From the NCBI RefSeq assembly GCF_900177425.1, contig NZ_LT840184.1, positions 3,512,263-3,576,262 of the forward strand: DNA of 64,000 nucleotides, read 5' to 3'. Source of the DNA: Paenibacillus uliginis N3/975 (lineage in GTDB: Bacteria; Bacillota; Bacilli; Paenibacillales; Paenibacillaceae). The notes under the pieces were generated by a model. It had not been told where the DNA came from, did not search any database, and worked only from the letters and a program-made list of their open reading frames with translations. The position numbers and the translations under genes are program-made. Positions 34,097-43,157 of the stretch are shown here, one piece after another; the first letter of the stretch is position 1; every line of letters begins with the position of its first letter.

Positions 34097-35842
34097 CTAA
34101 GGCCCTCTAGGATCCATAAGCTGCACTCTGAAGCTTACTGGACTTGACATGGCATGAAATCTAAGTTGCTGGCTGGGAGTAATGTAATCATATTCATCTT
34201 GGTATTTCTTCGTTGGCTCCCCCAAGGTATTCATGCTTTGCTCCATGGCCAACTGATCAAATTCGCCTAAAGCGATATAATGTATGGTATCTATTCCGTA
34301 TTCTGCAACTAGTTCTAAATTGTGTTCGAAATACCAAACTGCGACTTTCGAGTTAACCTCAAAAGATTCATCAGGATTACCCAGCATCTTAATGACCTGA
34401 TTTATGTTCATACCAAGTGTAATACCGTGAATATAAAAAATATCATCTTCTCTGGTAATATTCAGTTTATCTGTCGATGCATTATATTCCAGTAGTTTGG
34501 TGATTTTCTCTTGATTAACATCAGGATTGAAATTCCCATCAATCAAATCATTCGCTGCCTGTATAAGCACTGCTTGTGTATGTTTTTCAGCAGCATTAGT
34601 GCTTTCAGCTTCTCGTTTCTTAATGGACGGTATGAAATAACTTCGATAATATTCTGGATACTCTCTGCTAGCTAAAACCAACTCTTCCTTGGTAATATCA
34701 AAATCAAATACATCGTCCCAATACGGCATTTGGGCATTACCAAATTCCGGTAAATATATTCTATAACTAATCACAATCTCTTTCACGCCATTGTTATCAA
34801 TATCCACAATAAGGGGCTCAATAATATCATTGATCTGTTTATTTTTGACGCTACCGTTTTTACGATACTTAATTGTGAAATCTCCACGCCCATTGCTCCC
34901 TCCACCCGACACAAATGAAGTGTCGATAATGCCGTTCACAACTATAGACTTTTCTTCACCGCTATTTTGAAGATCTTTTCCAGCCCCATCCTCTAATAAA
35001 AAATCATCTTTCACTAAACTCTCATCTTTTATTGTTTCGCCCACTGGATTATCCTTATCCTTTAACAACTGATGATTTGCCATAGAAAACGTAAACTTCG
35101 TTAAAAATCCAAATACAGTTACTCCAACGATTAGTATTATAGCAGCAACAATAGAACTATATTTAGTCACTTTCTTTGCCTTTAGTTTTGTGATTTCTAA
35201 TTGCCGTTCTCTTTCTTCCTCTGCCTTTCTTTGTCTTTCAGCCTTCCTTTCTTCATTGGCTTTCACATCGTTCCTAATCTTTTCCTCATCGCTATACTCA
35301 GTTAAAACATCATCTCTTCCTCTTTTACACCTTTTACAAGTGGATTGATCGTCATGATTTAGTCTTCCGCAAACACATACCCATTTATCGTCATACTTTT
35401 TAGCAAAGTACTTGGCATCCGTTCCTGCACGACCCTTAACAAATTCTAAAAGCATTTTATTCTCTATCTTGGTTAATTCGACTTTTTCTAATTCTGATGA
35501 GCCCTTATTCCAGATCGATTTATCATTAAATAAGACTTTTATTACATCAATTTCTATTTTTCTAATATTTTGAAAATCGGACAGTGATATCTTGTTGTCA
35601 GTTTTTCGTTTTCGATTCTGTACTAAACCCTCTTTAAATTCAATTTCACATTCTAAGCTATTATTTCCTTCCCCAATAGAATCGCCAAATTGGTCATAAC
35701 AATAGATCGTAGCCTTAAGTCCTTTAACAATTTTGTCTGACACGTTATTAAACGTTAATGAACAGTAAACCCTACCAGTGCTTTTGCTTTTATATAATTC
35801 ATATTCAAGTAATTCTACAGGACATTCTAAATTCACCAACAT
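34097..35842 (-). CDS. Membrane-anchored zinc-ribbon protein with C-terminal stability-like domain
   Basis: 581 residues from an ATG preceded by GGGGG. Residues ~1-130 form a beta-rich domain; a zinc ribbon follows (WVCVCGRLNHDDQSTCKRC, four Cys at CxC...CxxC); then a charged Glu/Arg/Lys coiled coil (~185-225), one membrane helix (YSSIVAAIILIVGVTVFGFL) and an extracellular half. The end (HGITLGMNINQVIKMLGNPDES, NTLGEPTKKYQ) resembles DUF4309/SmpA-like repeats. Function unknown; it is co-transcribed with the small membrane protein before it. Confidence 0.7.
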   Translation of the reverse strand: MLVNLECPVELLEYELYKSKSTGRVYCSLTFNNVSDKIVKGLKATIYCYDQFGDSIGEGNNSLECEIEFKEGLVQNRKRKTDNKISLSDFQNIRKIEIDVIKVLFNDKSIWNKGSSELEKVELTKIENKMLLEFVKGRAGTDAKYFAKKYDDKWVCVCGRLNHDDQSTCKRCKRGRDDVLTEYSDEEKIRNDVKANEERKAERQRKAEEERERQLEITKLKAKKVTKYSSIVAAIILIVGVTVFGFLTKFTFSMANHQLLKDKDNPVGETIKDESLVKDDFLLEDGAGKDLQNSGEEKSIVVNGIIDTSFVSGGGSNGRGDFTIKYRKNGSVKNKQINDIIEPLIVDIDNNGVKEIVISYRIYLPEFGNAQMPYWDDVFDFDITKEELVLASREYPEYYRSYFIPSIKKREAESTNAAEKHTQAVLIQAANDLIDGNFNPDVNQEKITKLLEYNASTDKLNITREDDIFYIHGITLGMNINQVIKMLGNPDESFEVNSKVAVWYFEHNLELVAEYGIDTIHYIALGEFDQLAMEQSMNTLGEPTKKYQDEYDYITPSQQLRFHAMSSPVSFRVQLMDPRGP

Positions 35843-35855
35843 TTCAACCCCCGAA

Positions 35856-36161
35856 TTAACCATTTAATAATTCCAAATCATCATCATCCTCTGGTTCTGG
35901 TTTTTTTCCAATCTTCAAATTTATTCTATGTAATTGTTCTATAATTTCTGATAATCCGATAATACACATTCCTGATATAAATCCTGTAACCCAATATATG
36001 ATTGTTAATAACCACACTTGTTCATATTTCTCTCTATAGGTACCGACATCCACTCTCCCTAAAACCACACCTAAAATGATACCCGCTACGATAATAGCAA
36101 CCCCGATCCATGTAAGTACACTGGCAATCTTATTCCGCCTATCTAACAAGTAAAGCACCAC
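35856..36161 (-). CDS. Small two-helix membrane protein, function unknown
   Basis: About 101 residues with two membrane helices (VLTWIGVAIIVAGIILGVVL; VWLLTIIYWVTGFISGMCII) and an acidic tail (PEPEDDDDLELLNG). The start is uncertain: GTG at 36161 or a TTG a few codons later with GGTGG upstream. It ends 14 bases before the next start. Confidence 0.65.
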   Translation of the reverse strand: MVLYLLDRRNKIASVLTWIGVAIIVAGIILGVVLGRVDVGTYREKYEQVWLLTIIYWVTGFISGMCIIGLSEIIEQLHRINLKIGKKPEPEDDDDLELLNG

Positions 36162-36188
36162 CCATATTAATAGTTATATATTGATTGC

Positions 36189-36224
36189 CCTAAAAAGGTC
36201 TATCTCACAAATGATATGACCTTT
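36189..36224. other. Inverted repeat near the IS1182-like relic
   Basis: AAAAAGGTC and GACCTTTTT arms enclose a 17-base loop. It can act as a terminator in both directions or be the remains of an IS end. Confidence 0.5.
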
Positions 36225-36344
36225 TTTGGGACTCAATCATATACTAGCATGTAAAATAGTGTTTAAATCTGATCTTTATGAAACAAATCAAAACTAATAT
36301 TTGCTGAAATACAATGAAGGATTTATTAACTTTTACGTTGTCCT

Positions 36345-36780
36345 CTTTATATTCCCGGATAAACAACGCCTACGCTGTTGATACAGTTCATTGCGGGATA
36401 CAGCATTCACCAGAGACCATCGGATACGCGTTGTCTGAAACCACATTTGGAGAAGATAAAAGCCACGTTAGGCGTCCTACCAAAAACAGTCATTGCTGAT
36501 GCAGGGTATGGCGGAGAAGAAAACTACGCCTATTTAGAATCTAAAGAAGTTTATACTGTCGTCAATTACAACACGTACCACAAAGAGAAATGCAAAGCAT
36601 GGAAGATGAATAATGGAAAAATCGACAATTGGACATATGACCATGACAGAACCTGAAAGTGTGTTCGGACAAATATAGAACAACGGGGATTCCGGCGTTT
36701 TCTGCTTCGGGGCTTGCAAAAAGTTAGCCTTGAGATCGGGTGGCTTTCGCTCGCTCATAATCTATTAAAGCAATCCACAA
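36345..36780 (+). pseudogene. IS1182-family transposase relic
   Basis: Frames give FIAGYSIHQRPSDTRCLKPHL, EKIKATLGVLPKTVIADAGY, GGEENYAYLESKEVYTVVNY, NTYHKEKCKAWKMNNGKIDN, WTYDHDRT, then after a stop KVCSDKYRTTG, and later KKVSLEIGWLSLAHNLLKQ. This is the central and C-terminal part of an IS1182-type transposase (catalytic Asp in VIADAGYGGE) with at least two frameshifts and no N-terminal half. Confidence 0.85.
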
Positions 36781-36865
36781 TGGACCAGAAATTAAAAATA
36801 GCAGGTCAAAGATAACCCCTTGACCTGCTATTATTAGTGAATCAGTCTCTTTTTCAGAAAATTAA

Positions 36866-37111
36866 GTGTCTCATCAGAAGATTAAATATGCAAAAGGAAT
36901 CTGCACGCGGGAGATTCAAGACCGCCTAAATAATCTGAATGGTATTGAGGTCTCTCCAATCTTCATCTCCAACACCACAAACAAGATTGTTCCCCTCATT
37001 GTACACTCCTGGCGAAACAACTGGGATGAACTCGCAACCTTTTTTAAATACCCAGCAGAAATCCATAAAGTATCGGCAATAATGAACACGTTGAAATCAT
37101 CAAAGGAGTAA
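36866..37111 (+). pseudogene. IS256-family transposase with internal deletion
   Basis: The frame reads YAKGICTREIQDRLNNLNGI, EVSPIFISNTTNKIVPLIV (N-terminal HTH region of IS256 transposases) joined directly to SWRNNWDELATFFKYPAEI (C-terminal part). The catalytic core between them is missing and the end is truncated. Confidence 0.85.
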
Positions 37112-37290
37112 CAACAAGCTGATCGAAACTAAAGGTAAAATAACTATAAATATTACATTTGTTTCCTTTAATATATATGGTCCATTTGCTGATTAATGAT
37201 CTAATGTATATTTAGCAGTTCCTAATCAAGAACAAAAAATCCTCATGAATGGAGACCTCTTCTATCTTTGCTAAATAAATCATTTTAATA

Positions 37291-38301
37291 TTAATCCAGC
37301 AGCCCAAAAGCTTCTAAGTTGAGCCGACTTTCTGAACTGACACCTGCCTCATCACGCAGAGTAGCCAACGCTTGTTGCAAATCCTCTTTTTTCACGTAAA
37401 CATAGGGACTTTTCCAACTGGACTCCAACTGTAATGAACGAATATGATTCGGTTTGATTTTCGGGAAATTATAGACCCATTGTTGAAGATCAGATTCAGG
37501 AATATCAGACTTCACATTTTCACCGATAATGTCCAATACGTTTCCCCATTGGGAAATCCCTTGAAAATCCCCCAATTTCTCAATGATCTGCTTGATCACT
37601 TGCTGCTGTCGATCGTTACGTGCAAAGTCGGAGGACTCTCGAGTTCCTTGATTTGATTTACGATACCTGACAAAGTCGAGCACTTGTTGACCATTAAGAG
37701 TCTGCAACCCCTTTTTTAAATCGATATGCGTTCCGTCTGCGGAATCGTTATATTTCATATCCATATCGACATCGATTTCCAGTCCGCCAAGCGCGTCCAC
37801 GGTCTGCCGTAAGGCATCAAAATTCAACACGACCATATGATCAATCGGAAAACCTAGCAAATCAGAGAAAAAACGTTTTGTATTAGGAATAGCCTCTGAC
37901 TTATCCTTTATATAGTAATAAGCATAATAATAATTGGATTTACGAGAAGGCAATGATTTAGGTTTTAGCAACAAATCACGCGGCAGGGACAACATACTAG
38001 CAGAATGGGTTTGTGGATTGAAACTGACAAGCATAAGAACATCTGTATTCATCACCCCATCAGCACCATCCCGACTATCTACACCCGCCAAAAGAAAGGT
38101 CATAGGTTGAATCGATTCCTTCTTTACATTACCGATCGGATCATCAGCCAGCTTTGGAGCTGCCACACGTTGAATCGCAGCATCCGCCTTATAATATATA
38201 TACCCCACATAGATTCCAACTCCAAGTATCAGGGCAATTATGACAAGGTAAATGATCATCATAACTTTACGAATTGCTTTTTTCTTGGGTTTGATAGACA
38301 T
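37291..38301 (-). CDS. LytR-CpsA-Psr (LCP) family wall polymer ligase
   Basis: 336 residues: a cytoplasmic Lys-rich N-terminus, one membrane helix (VMMIIYLVIIALILGVGIYVGYIYY), and an external LCP domain with the hallmark FLLAGVDSRDG, SMLSLPRDLLL, VDALGGLEIDVD and VLDFVRYRKSNQGTRESSDFARNDRQQ. LCP enzymes attach teichoic acid or other glycopolymers from undecaprenyl phosphate to peptidoglycan. The start ATG follows GGAGGAAATC. It is the last gene of the envelope cluster. Confidence 0.93.
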   Translation of the reverse strand: MSIKPKKKAIRKVMMIIYLVIIALILGVGIYVGYIYYKADAAIQRVAAPKLADDPIGNVKKESIQPMTFLLAGVDSRDGADGVMNTDVLMLVSFNPQTHSASMLSLPRDLLLKPKSLPSRKSNYYYAYYYIKDKSEAIPNTKRFFSDLLGFPIDHMVVLNFDALRQTVDALGGLEIDVDMDMKYNDSADGTHIDLKKGLQTLNGQQVLDFVRYRKSNQGTRESSDFARNDRQQQVIKQIIEKLGDFQGISQWGNVLDIIGENVKSDIPESDLQQWVYNFPKIKPNHIRSLQLESSWKSPYVYVKKEDLQQALATLRDEAGVSSESRLNLEAFGLLD

Positions 38302-38329
38302 GATTTCCTCCACTTAATTCTAATAATAT

Positions 38330-38950
38330 TCAATTTTTGAGTTTAGAAGCTTTTTTATAACTTTTCCAAATATTTCTCTCGATTTTTTCATAAAGATCGA
38401 TGCTAGCGTTCAAACATTTCTGAGATACAGACCATCGATGAACCATTTGATAAATCATAAACGCGCTAATTACACCAATGAATGCTCCCGCGATGACATC
38501 AGAAGGATAATGAACACCATTCCAGATTCGGGAAAATGAAATCAAACCTGCCAATACAAGCCAAATTACGCCATCTTTCTTACGAAACAACCATATACCT
38601 GTTGCGATTACAAAGGCCCCAATCGAATGATTACTCGGAAATGAAGCGTTAGCGGAATGTTCAATTAATTGGTTAACCGTATGATGGACAAAAGGCCTAT
38701 CCCTATAAAAAAAGTGAGAAAGTATATTACCAACACCAAATCCAACACAAGCTGACAAGAGAGTTGTTACCACCATTTGCCTGTTCTTATGTATGCGAGT
38801 AAACCAATAAACAATAATCCCCAGGTAAAAGAAGTACTCTGCTTTTTCTGATAAAAATCGCATAAATGGATTTAATGCAGAGAATGTTACTGCCATTTGA
38901 TTGATGAATTGAAATACGAGATCATCCGTTTGAGATATGCCCAATTTCAT
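38330..38950 (-). CDS. PAP2-family undecaprenyl-diphosphatase (BcrC-like)
   Basis: 206 residues with five to six membrane helices and the three PAP2 motifs: KxxxxxxRP-like YRDRPF, SFPSNHS and SRIWNGVHYPSD. Such enzymes recycle undecaprenyl pyrophosphate outside the membrane and give bacitracin resistance. It fits the other envelope genes around it. The intergenic gap to the LCP gene is 28 bases. Confidence 0.9.
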   Translation of the reverse strand: MKLGISQTDDLVFQFINQMAVTFSALNPFMRFLSEKAEYFFYLGIIVYWFTRIHKNRQMVVTTLLSACVGFGVGNILSHFFYRDRPFVHHTVNQLIEHSANASFPSNHSIGAFVIATGIWLFRKKDGVIWLVLAGLISFSRIWNGVHYPSDVIAGAFIGVISAFMIYQMVHRWSVSQKCLNASIDLYEKIERNIWKSYKKASKLKN

Positions 38951-38992
38951 AACCTGCTTTCTATTTCTGTAATAATAAGGTTGATCTTTAGT

Positions 38993-40071
38993 TCATTCTA
39001 TATAGATATCGTCTTTATGAAATTTGACACTTAACACCAAGCCAATCGCAATCATATTACTAAGTAGTGAGCTACCTCCATAACTTATGAACGGTAAGGA
39101 AATACCCGTCAGAGGTACCAAACCGATATGCATGCCTATATTAACGAAAATTTGAAAGACTAACATTCCTATAAGCCCGGTAACAAGATATGACCCTGCA
39201 AGTTCTCTACTATCCTTGACGATATGAACCATACGATACATGAGAAGGAAATATAGCAACAACAGCACCGCAGAACCCAAAAAACCATATTCCTCGCCTA
39301 TGACCACATAGATCGAATCGGAATACGCATAAGGAATAAATCCTCTACGTAAAAAAGATACGTCACTTCCAGTCAATCCTCCCAAAGCTATCGCATATTT
39401 CGCGTTTTTAACATGCCATGATTTATCGGGATCGCTGGCTGGGTCAAGAAAAGTCTGAATTCTTGACATCTGATGAGGCTCTACAATCTTGGATAACAAT
39501 TCAAAATTGGCATAGTATAGCCATAATATTATGCCTACCGTAATGATCATAATACTGATGAAAGCAGTGCACCCACAAAGACGAGAGAAGTACCTAAATC
39601 GGGCTGTTGCATGATTAAGATGATAGGAATCATGAAAATGATACAAATTGGTAATATATCTTGAAAAATACGTAGCTGGGCTCCCTCTCGCTTACCTAAT
39701 AAATGAGCAATCAGAAGCACTGTAAATAATTTAGCTAATTCAGAAGGTTGAAGCTGAAAGTTTCCAATACTTAGCCAACGAACAGCACCGTTAATGTTCT
39801 CTCCGGTAAACTTGACAAGAACCAGCATCCCTATGCCAATTCCATAGAAAAGGTAGGATATCTTACCTAGCAGAATTCTATAATCTAACAATGCGAGAAG
39901 GAGCATCGGAATGCAGAATACACCGAATAGATATAAATTACTAATGTGAAGGCCTTCTAATTTCGTATCCACTGTGGCTCCATAAATAGCAATCGTACCA
40001 ATGGCAACAAGACACAATATAATGAAAAGCATGAATTTATCCAGTTTTGCAATTATGCGTGTGATAATCAT
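38993..40071 (-). pseudogene. FtsW/RodA/SpoVE family protein, frameshifted
   Basis: The first half (40071 to about 39560) reads KLDKFMLFIILCLVAIGTIA, ENINGAVRWLSIGNFQLQPS, ELAKLF, IILIMQQPDLGTSLVFVGAL and then a stop. The second half in another frame reads IVEPHQMSRIQTFLDPASDP, GGLTGSDVSFLRRGFIPYAY, GEEYGFLGSAVLLLLYFLLM, GISLPFISYGGSSLLSNMIA. Together they make one SEDS-family polymerase of ordinary motif content. A single frameshift near 39550-39575 separates them, with perhaps a short deletion. It may be a real inactivation or a sequence error. Confidence 0.85.
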
Positions 40072-40217
40072 AGGAAAACCTCTATTTTGTATGAATTTCT
40101 GTAGGAATCCCCCTAAAAATGAACATCACAAATAATCCGATGAGCGCAAATACGTCTTGTTTCTTGACGTAGTGCCACGGACTATTGTGTTTTATGATGA
40201 CATCTCCCTCATTTTAA

Positions 40218-40769
40218 CTACATTCCTTGGGAAGGATACTCAAGATCAAACTTACCGTGATACTCCTCCTTGGATAACAGCTTCAATTTATCTTCACTCA
40301 AGCCATAAATGTCCAGACCATTTCCTGCAGCCCCTAATGACCAGCCAAGCACGAGCTCGGAACGACCGTCCTGATCGATATCTGGAAATCCAGCATACTC
40401 CAAGCCGTAACCAAAGCCTTTGACTTCCGAGACCATTTGCCACTCCTCATTATCTTGCTTAAATAGCGCCGCTTTCAACATTTTACCTGTCGCTTTATTC
40501 TCTTCATATACAACGACAGCTTCATCGATACCGTCCCCGTCCATATCTCCGAACGAGATGTCATTACCGTCTTTTCCCTGCGTGGGGACTAACAATTGAA
40601 CCTCTTCAGGCAGTAATTTGATAAGTTCATGGTTGATTTTGTCTCGCTGAATACTTGTTTCTGATAATGGAGGCTTAATCATATCTACTGGTGTTGCGGG
40701 AATCCCACATCCTCCGAGCAACAATAACGTAGTCGATATGAAACCTATTCTAATGAGTTTGTTGAGCAT
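40218..40769 (-). CDS. Lipoprotein with FG-GAP/VCBS-like Asp-rich repeats
   Basis: 183 residues with signal MLNKLIRIGFISTTLLLLGGC (lipobox LGGC). Two Asp-rich calcium-loop-like motifs, DMDGDGIDEAVVVYE and DIDQDGRSELVLGWS, are spaced like FG-GAP repeats. It may bind a wall polymer or act as accessory of the envelope cluster. A TTG at 40796 is an alternative start; the ATG at 40769 gives the expected signal peptide. Confidence 0.7.
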   Translation of the reverse strand: MLNKLIRIGFISTTLLLLGGCGIPATPVDMIKPPLSETSIQRDKINHELIKLLPEEVQLLVPTQGKDGNDISFGDMDGDGIDEAVVVYEENKATGKMLKAALFKQDNEEWQMVSEVKGFGYGLEYAGFPDIDQDGRSELVLGWSLGAAGNGLDIYGLSEDKLKLLSKEEYHGKFDLEYPSQGM

Positions 40770-40853
40770 TCTGATTACCAACTCCTCGATTGTCAAGGTT
40801 ATTTACTATTCTATCTTTGAAAGGGAACGAAGTGGTTATGAAATAGTTAAATT

Positions 40854-42245
40854 TTATTTTTCTTTTATCGGCAAGTAGATCTGGACTTTCGTACCCTTAC
40901 CTACCTCACTAATTATGCGTAATTCTCCATGATGTAACTTAATGATCTCATCTGATATGGACAGACCCAGACCACTGCCAGGTGCATGTTGATCTACTTT
41001 GTAAAATTTTTGCAGCACATTCTCTAGATCCTCCTCTGCGATTCCTGCGCCAGTGTCCTCAACGGTAATAACGACTTGTCCTAGAGCTGTATGAGCGTGT
41101 ACAAAAATTCGACCAGAGGCATCTGTAAATTTGAGCGAATTATCAATTAGATTAATCAGTACTTGCTTCAATCGATTCTCGTCTACTTGAATGGTAGGGA
41201 GATTCTCCTCTGCTTGTATTTCGAGTGAGACTCCTTGCCGAGCAGCTCTTGGAGCAAGTTGTCTACCCACATGATGCAATAATTCTGATAAATGGACAGG
41301 TGCTGAGTGTATGACAATTCTTCCGTTATCCAGTTTTGAGAAATCTAACAGTTCTTCCACCATACGAGACAACCTGTCGCTTTCTGATTCAATAATAGCA
41401 AATCCTTCTTTAAGGATTTGCTCGTTGTGATTCCCACTCGATTTCAGCGTTATGGCCCAGCCTTTAATTGACGTTAACGGCGTTCGCAGTTCATGGGACA
41501 CGGATGAAATGAAATCGTTTTTAAGCTGTTCGCTCTTCAAAATTCTACCTGCCATCATATTTAACGTATCAGCCAGAGAACCCAGTTCATCCTGATATCG
41601 TTTATGTACTCTTATGCTGAAGTCTCCTTCTGTCATCTGATCGGCTGCCTGTTTAAGATCCTTAATTGATCTCGTGATGGTCCGAGACAACAATAGTCCA
41701 AGAATGGTAACAATCGCAATAACAAGCAGACCCACACAGATCAGTACGACTGCAATACGATTAACCGTATGTAGTGTTTCAGTCAAGGAAGTGACAAATC
41801 TGACTTCTCCCACGATGATATCATGGGCTCGTAAGGGAAAAGATACCGCTAATATCGCTTCTTGAGTGGAAGGGTCCTTTCCTCTCCAAGTGCCGGGTTG
41901 TCCTTGGAGTGCAGTTCGTACATCTAAATACGTAGTCATGTCATTGCCGCCTGGAAGTCCGGTAGAGTCCTGCAAAAGTCGTCCTGAGGAATTAATAATC
42001 TGCACTTGCGCATCCGAGTTATGTGCAAACCCCTTCAATAATCGATACGATTGTTTCTCCAGATCTTCTTCGGCAAAATATTGCTGAAAAAAAGAAGCAG
42101 ACAGCTCTGCTTGATTCATCAGAATCCGCTCTACATTATGAAGATAATAATATCTCACGTAAACCATGAGAAAAATCTCAAGAATGAGAACAGTGATAAA
42201 GATGACCACAAGATAACTTCCTACTAATCTTTTCTGAATACCCAC
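40854..42245 (-). CDS. Sensor histidine kinase, envelope cluster
   Basis: 463 residues: membrane helix, an external sensor domain (~35-165), second helix, HAMP (RTITRSIKDLKQAADQMTEG), HisKA with SSVSHELRTPLTSIKGW (phospho-His), and a HATPase domain with NLIDNSLKF, DTGAGI and GSGLGLSI. GTG start. The gene begins four bases after the response regulator stop, so the pair is one unit. The signal is unknown; the downstream wall genes suggest an envelope stress signal. Confidence 0.92.
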   Translation of the reverse strand: MGIQKRLVGSYLVVIFITVLILEIFLMVYVRYYYLHNVERILMNQAELSASFFQQYFAEEDLEKQSYRLLKGFAHNSDAQVQIINSSGRLLQDSTGLPGGNDMTTYLDVRTALQGQPGTWRGKDPSTQEAILAVSFPLRAHDIIVGEVRFVTSLTETLHTVNRIAVVLICVGLLVIAIVTILGLLLSRTITRSIKDLKQAADQMTEGDFSIRVHKRYQDELGSLADTLNMMAGRILKSEQLKNDFISSVSHELRTPLTSIKGWAITLKSSGNHNEQILKEGFAIIESESDRLSRMVEELLDFSKLDNGRIVIHSAPVHLSELLHHVGRQLAPRAARQGVSLEIQAEENLPTIQVDENRLKQVLINLIDNSLKFTDASGRIFVHAHTALGQVVITVEDTGAGIAEEDLENVLQKFYKVDQHAPGSGLGLSISDEIIKLHHGELRIISEVGKGTKVQIYLPIKEK

Positions 42246-42248
42246 TTC

Positions 42249-42968
42249 TTAACCGTCCTTCCTGAAGCGGTATCCCACTCCCCATACCGTTTCGATCCAA
42301 TGTGGGTTGGAGCCATCATCTTCAATCTTTTCCCGTAACTTTCGCACATGAACATCTACTGTTTTAGGATCTCCGATATAATCCTCTCCCCATACGAGAT
42401 TTAATAATTCATTCCGGGACAGTGCTGTATCGGGATGTTCTAGAAAAGTTCTAACTAGTTGAAATTCCTTCGGCGTTAATTCAATAAAGATGTCATGTTT
42501 GAACACTTTATTCGAATTCAGATCCATCCGAATTGGACCGGATTGAATCACGGATCTTTGCGGTTTTAGAGCAGTTTCTGTTCGGCGCAATATCGCTTTA
42601 ATTCGTGCTACAAGCTCTAACGGATTAAATGGTTTGACAATATAATCATCAGCACCGATTTCTAGTCCTTTGATTTTATCCAGATCTTGTCCGCGTGCAG
42701 TTAAAAAGACGATAATGACCGCAGGCTCTATCTCTCTTAACTGTTGGCAGATTTCAAATCCATCAGCATCTGGCAGCATAATGTCCAGGACAACAACATC
42801 GGGTCTATTCGCAGTGAAGAGTTGTATCGCTTCTCCTCCAAATGCAGCCTCACTCACCACAAATCCGTTATTTATTAAATTAATCGATACAAAACGTCTA
42901 ATATGTGCATCATCTTCAACAATAAGTACTTGATTACGATTAGCGGTATCTATAGCTTCCACCCCCAT
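42249..42968 (-). CDS. OmpR/PhoB-type response regulator, envelope cluster
   Basis: 239 residues: receiver domain with DD at ~20, phospho-Asp in VVLDIMLPDADG, Lys in YIVKPFNP; then a winged helix (IELTPKEFQLVRTFLEHPDTALSRNELLNLVWG ... VDVHVRKLREKIE). It is the partner of the kinase that follows and probably drives the six-gene envelope cluster to 37291. The ribosome site is weak and the start could be a GTG two codons later. Confidence 0.92.
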   Translation of the reverse strand: MGVEAIDTANRNQVLIVEDDAHIRRFVSINLINNGFVVSEAAFGGEAIQLFTANRPDVVVLDIMLPDADGFEICQQLREIEPAVIIVFLTARGQDLDKIKGLEIGADDYIVKPFNPLELVARIKAILRRTETALKPQRSVIQSGPIRMDLNSNKVFKHDIFIELTPKEFQLVRTFLEHPDTALSRNELLNLVWGEDYIGDPKTVDVHVRKLREKIEDDGSNPHWIETVWGVGYRFRKDG

Positions 42969-42994
42969 AGCTCGATTTCTAACAAGAAAAATGC

Positions 42995-43022
42995 AAAAAA
43001 GCTCTCTCCGTAAAGAGACAGC
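42995..43022 (-). terminator. Terminator at the end of the eut operon
   Basis: On the minus strand GCTGTCTCT pairs with AGAGAGC around TTACGG, followed by six T residues. It lies about 135 bases after the eutH stop and only 27 bases before the response regulator start. Confidence 0.82.
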
Positions 43023-43079
43023 CTTGAACTCAGATCCATATTCTTACTTGAGTAATTATTACATGTGGATATTACTCCA

Positions 43080-43135
43080 AATTGATCAACTTGTCAAAAG
43101 CTTCTACCGACCAAGGAAACCTGTCAACTGGGTGC
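43080..43135 (-). repeat. yyaL-relic fragment, copy D
   Basis: The minus strand reads LHPVDRFPWSVEAFDKLIN, matching HNPVDWFPWSEEAFDKAK of the YyaL N-terminus. Only this central part remains, between eutH and the operon terminator. The hairpin of copies A-C is absent. Confidence 0.65.
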
Positions 43136-43157
43136 AAGACGGACCTTATGCGACCTC

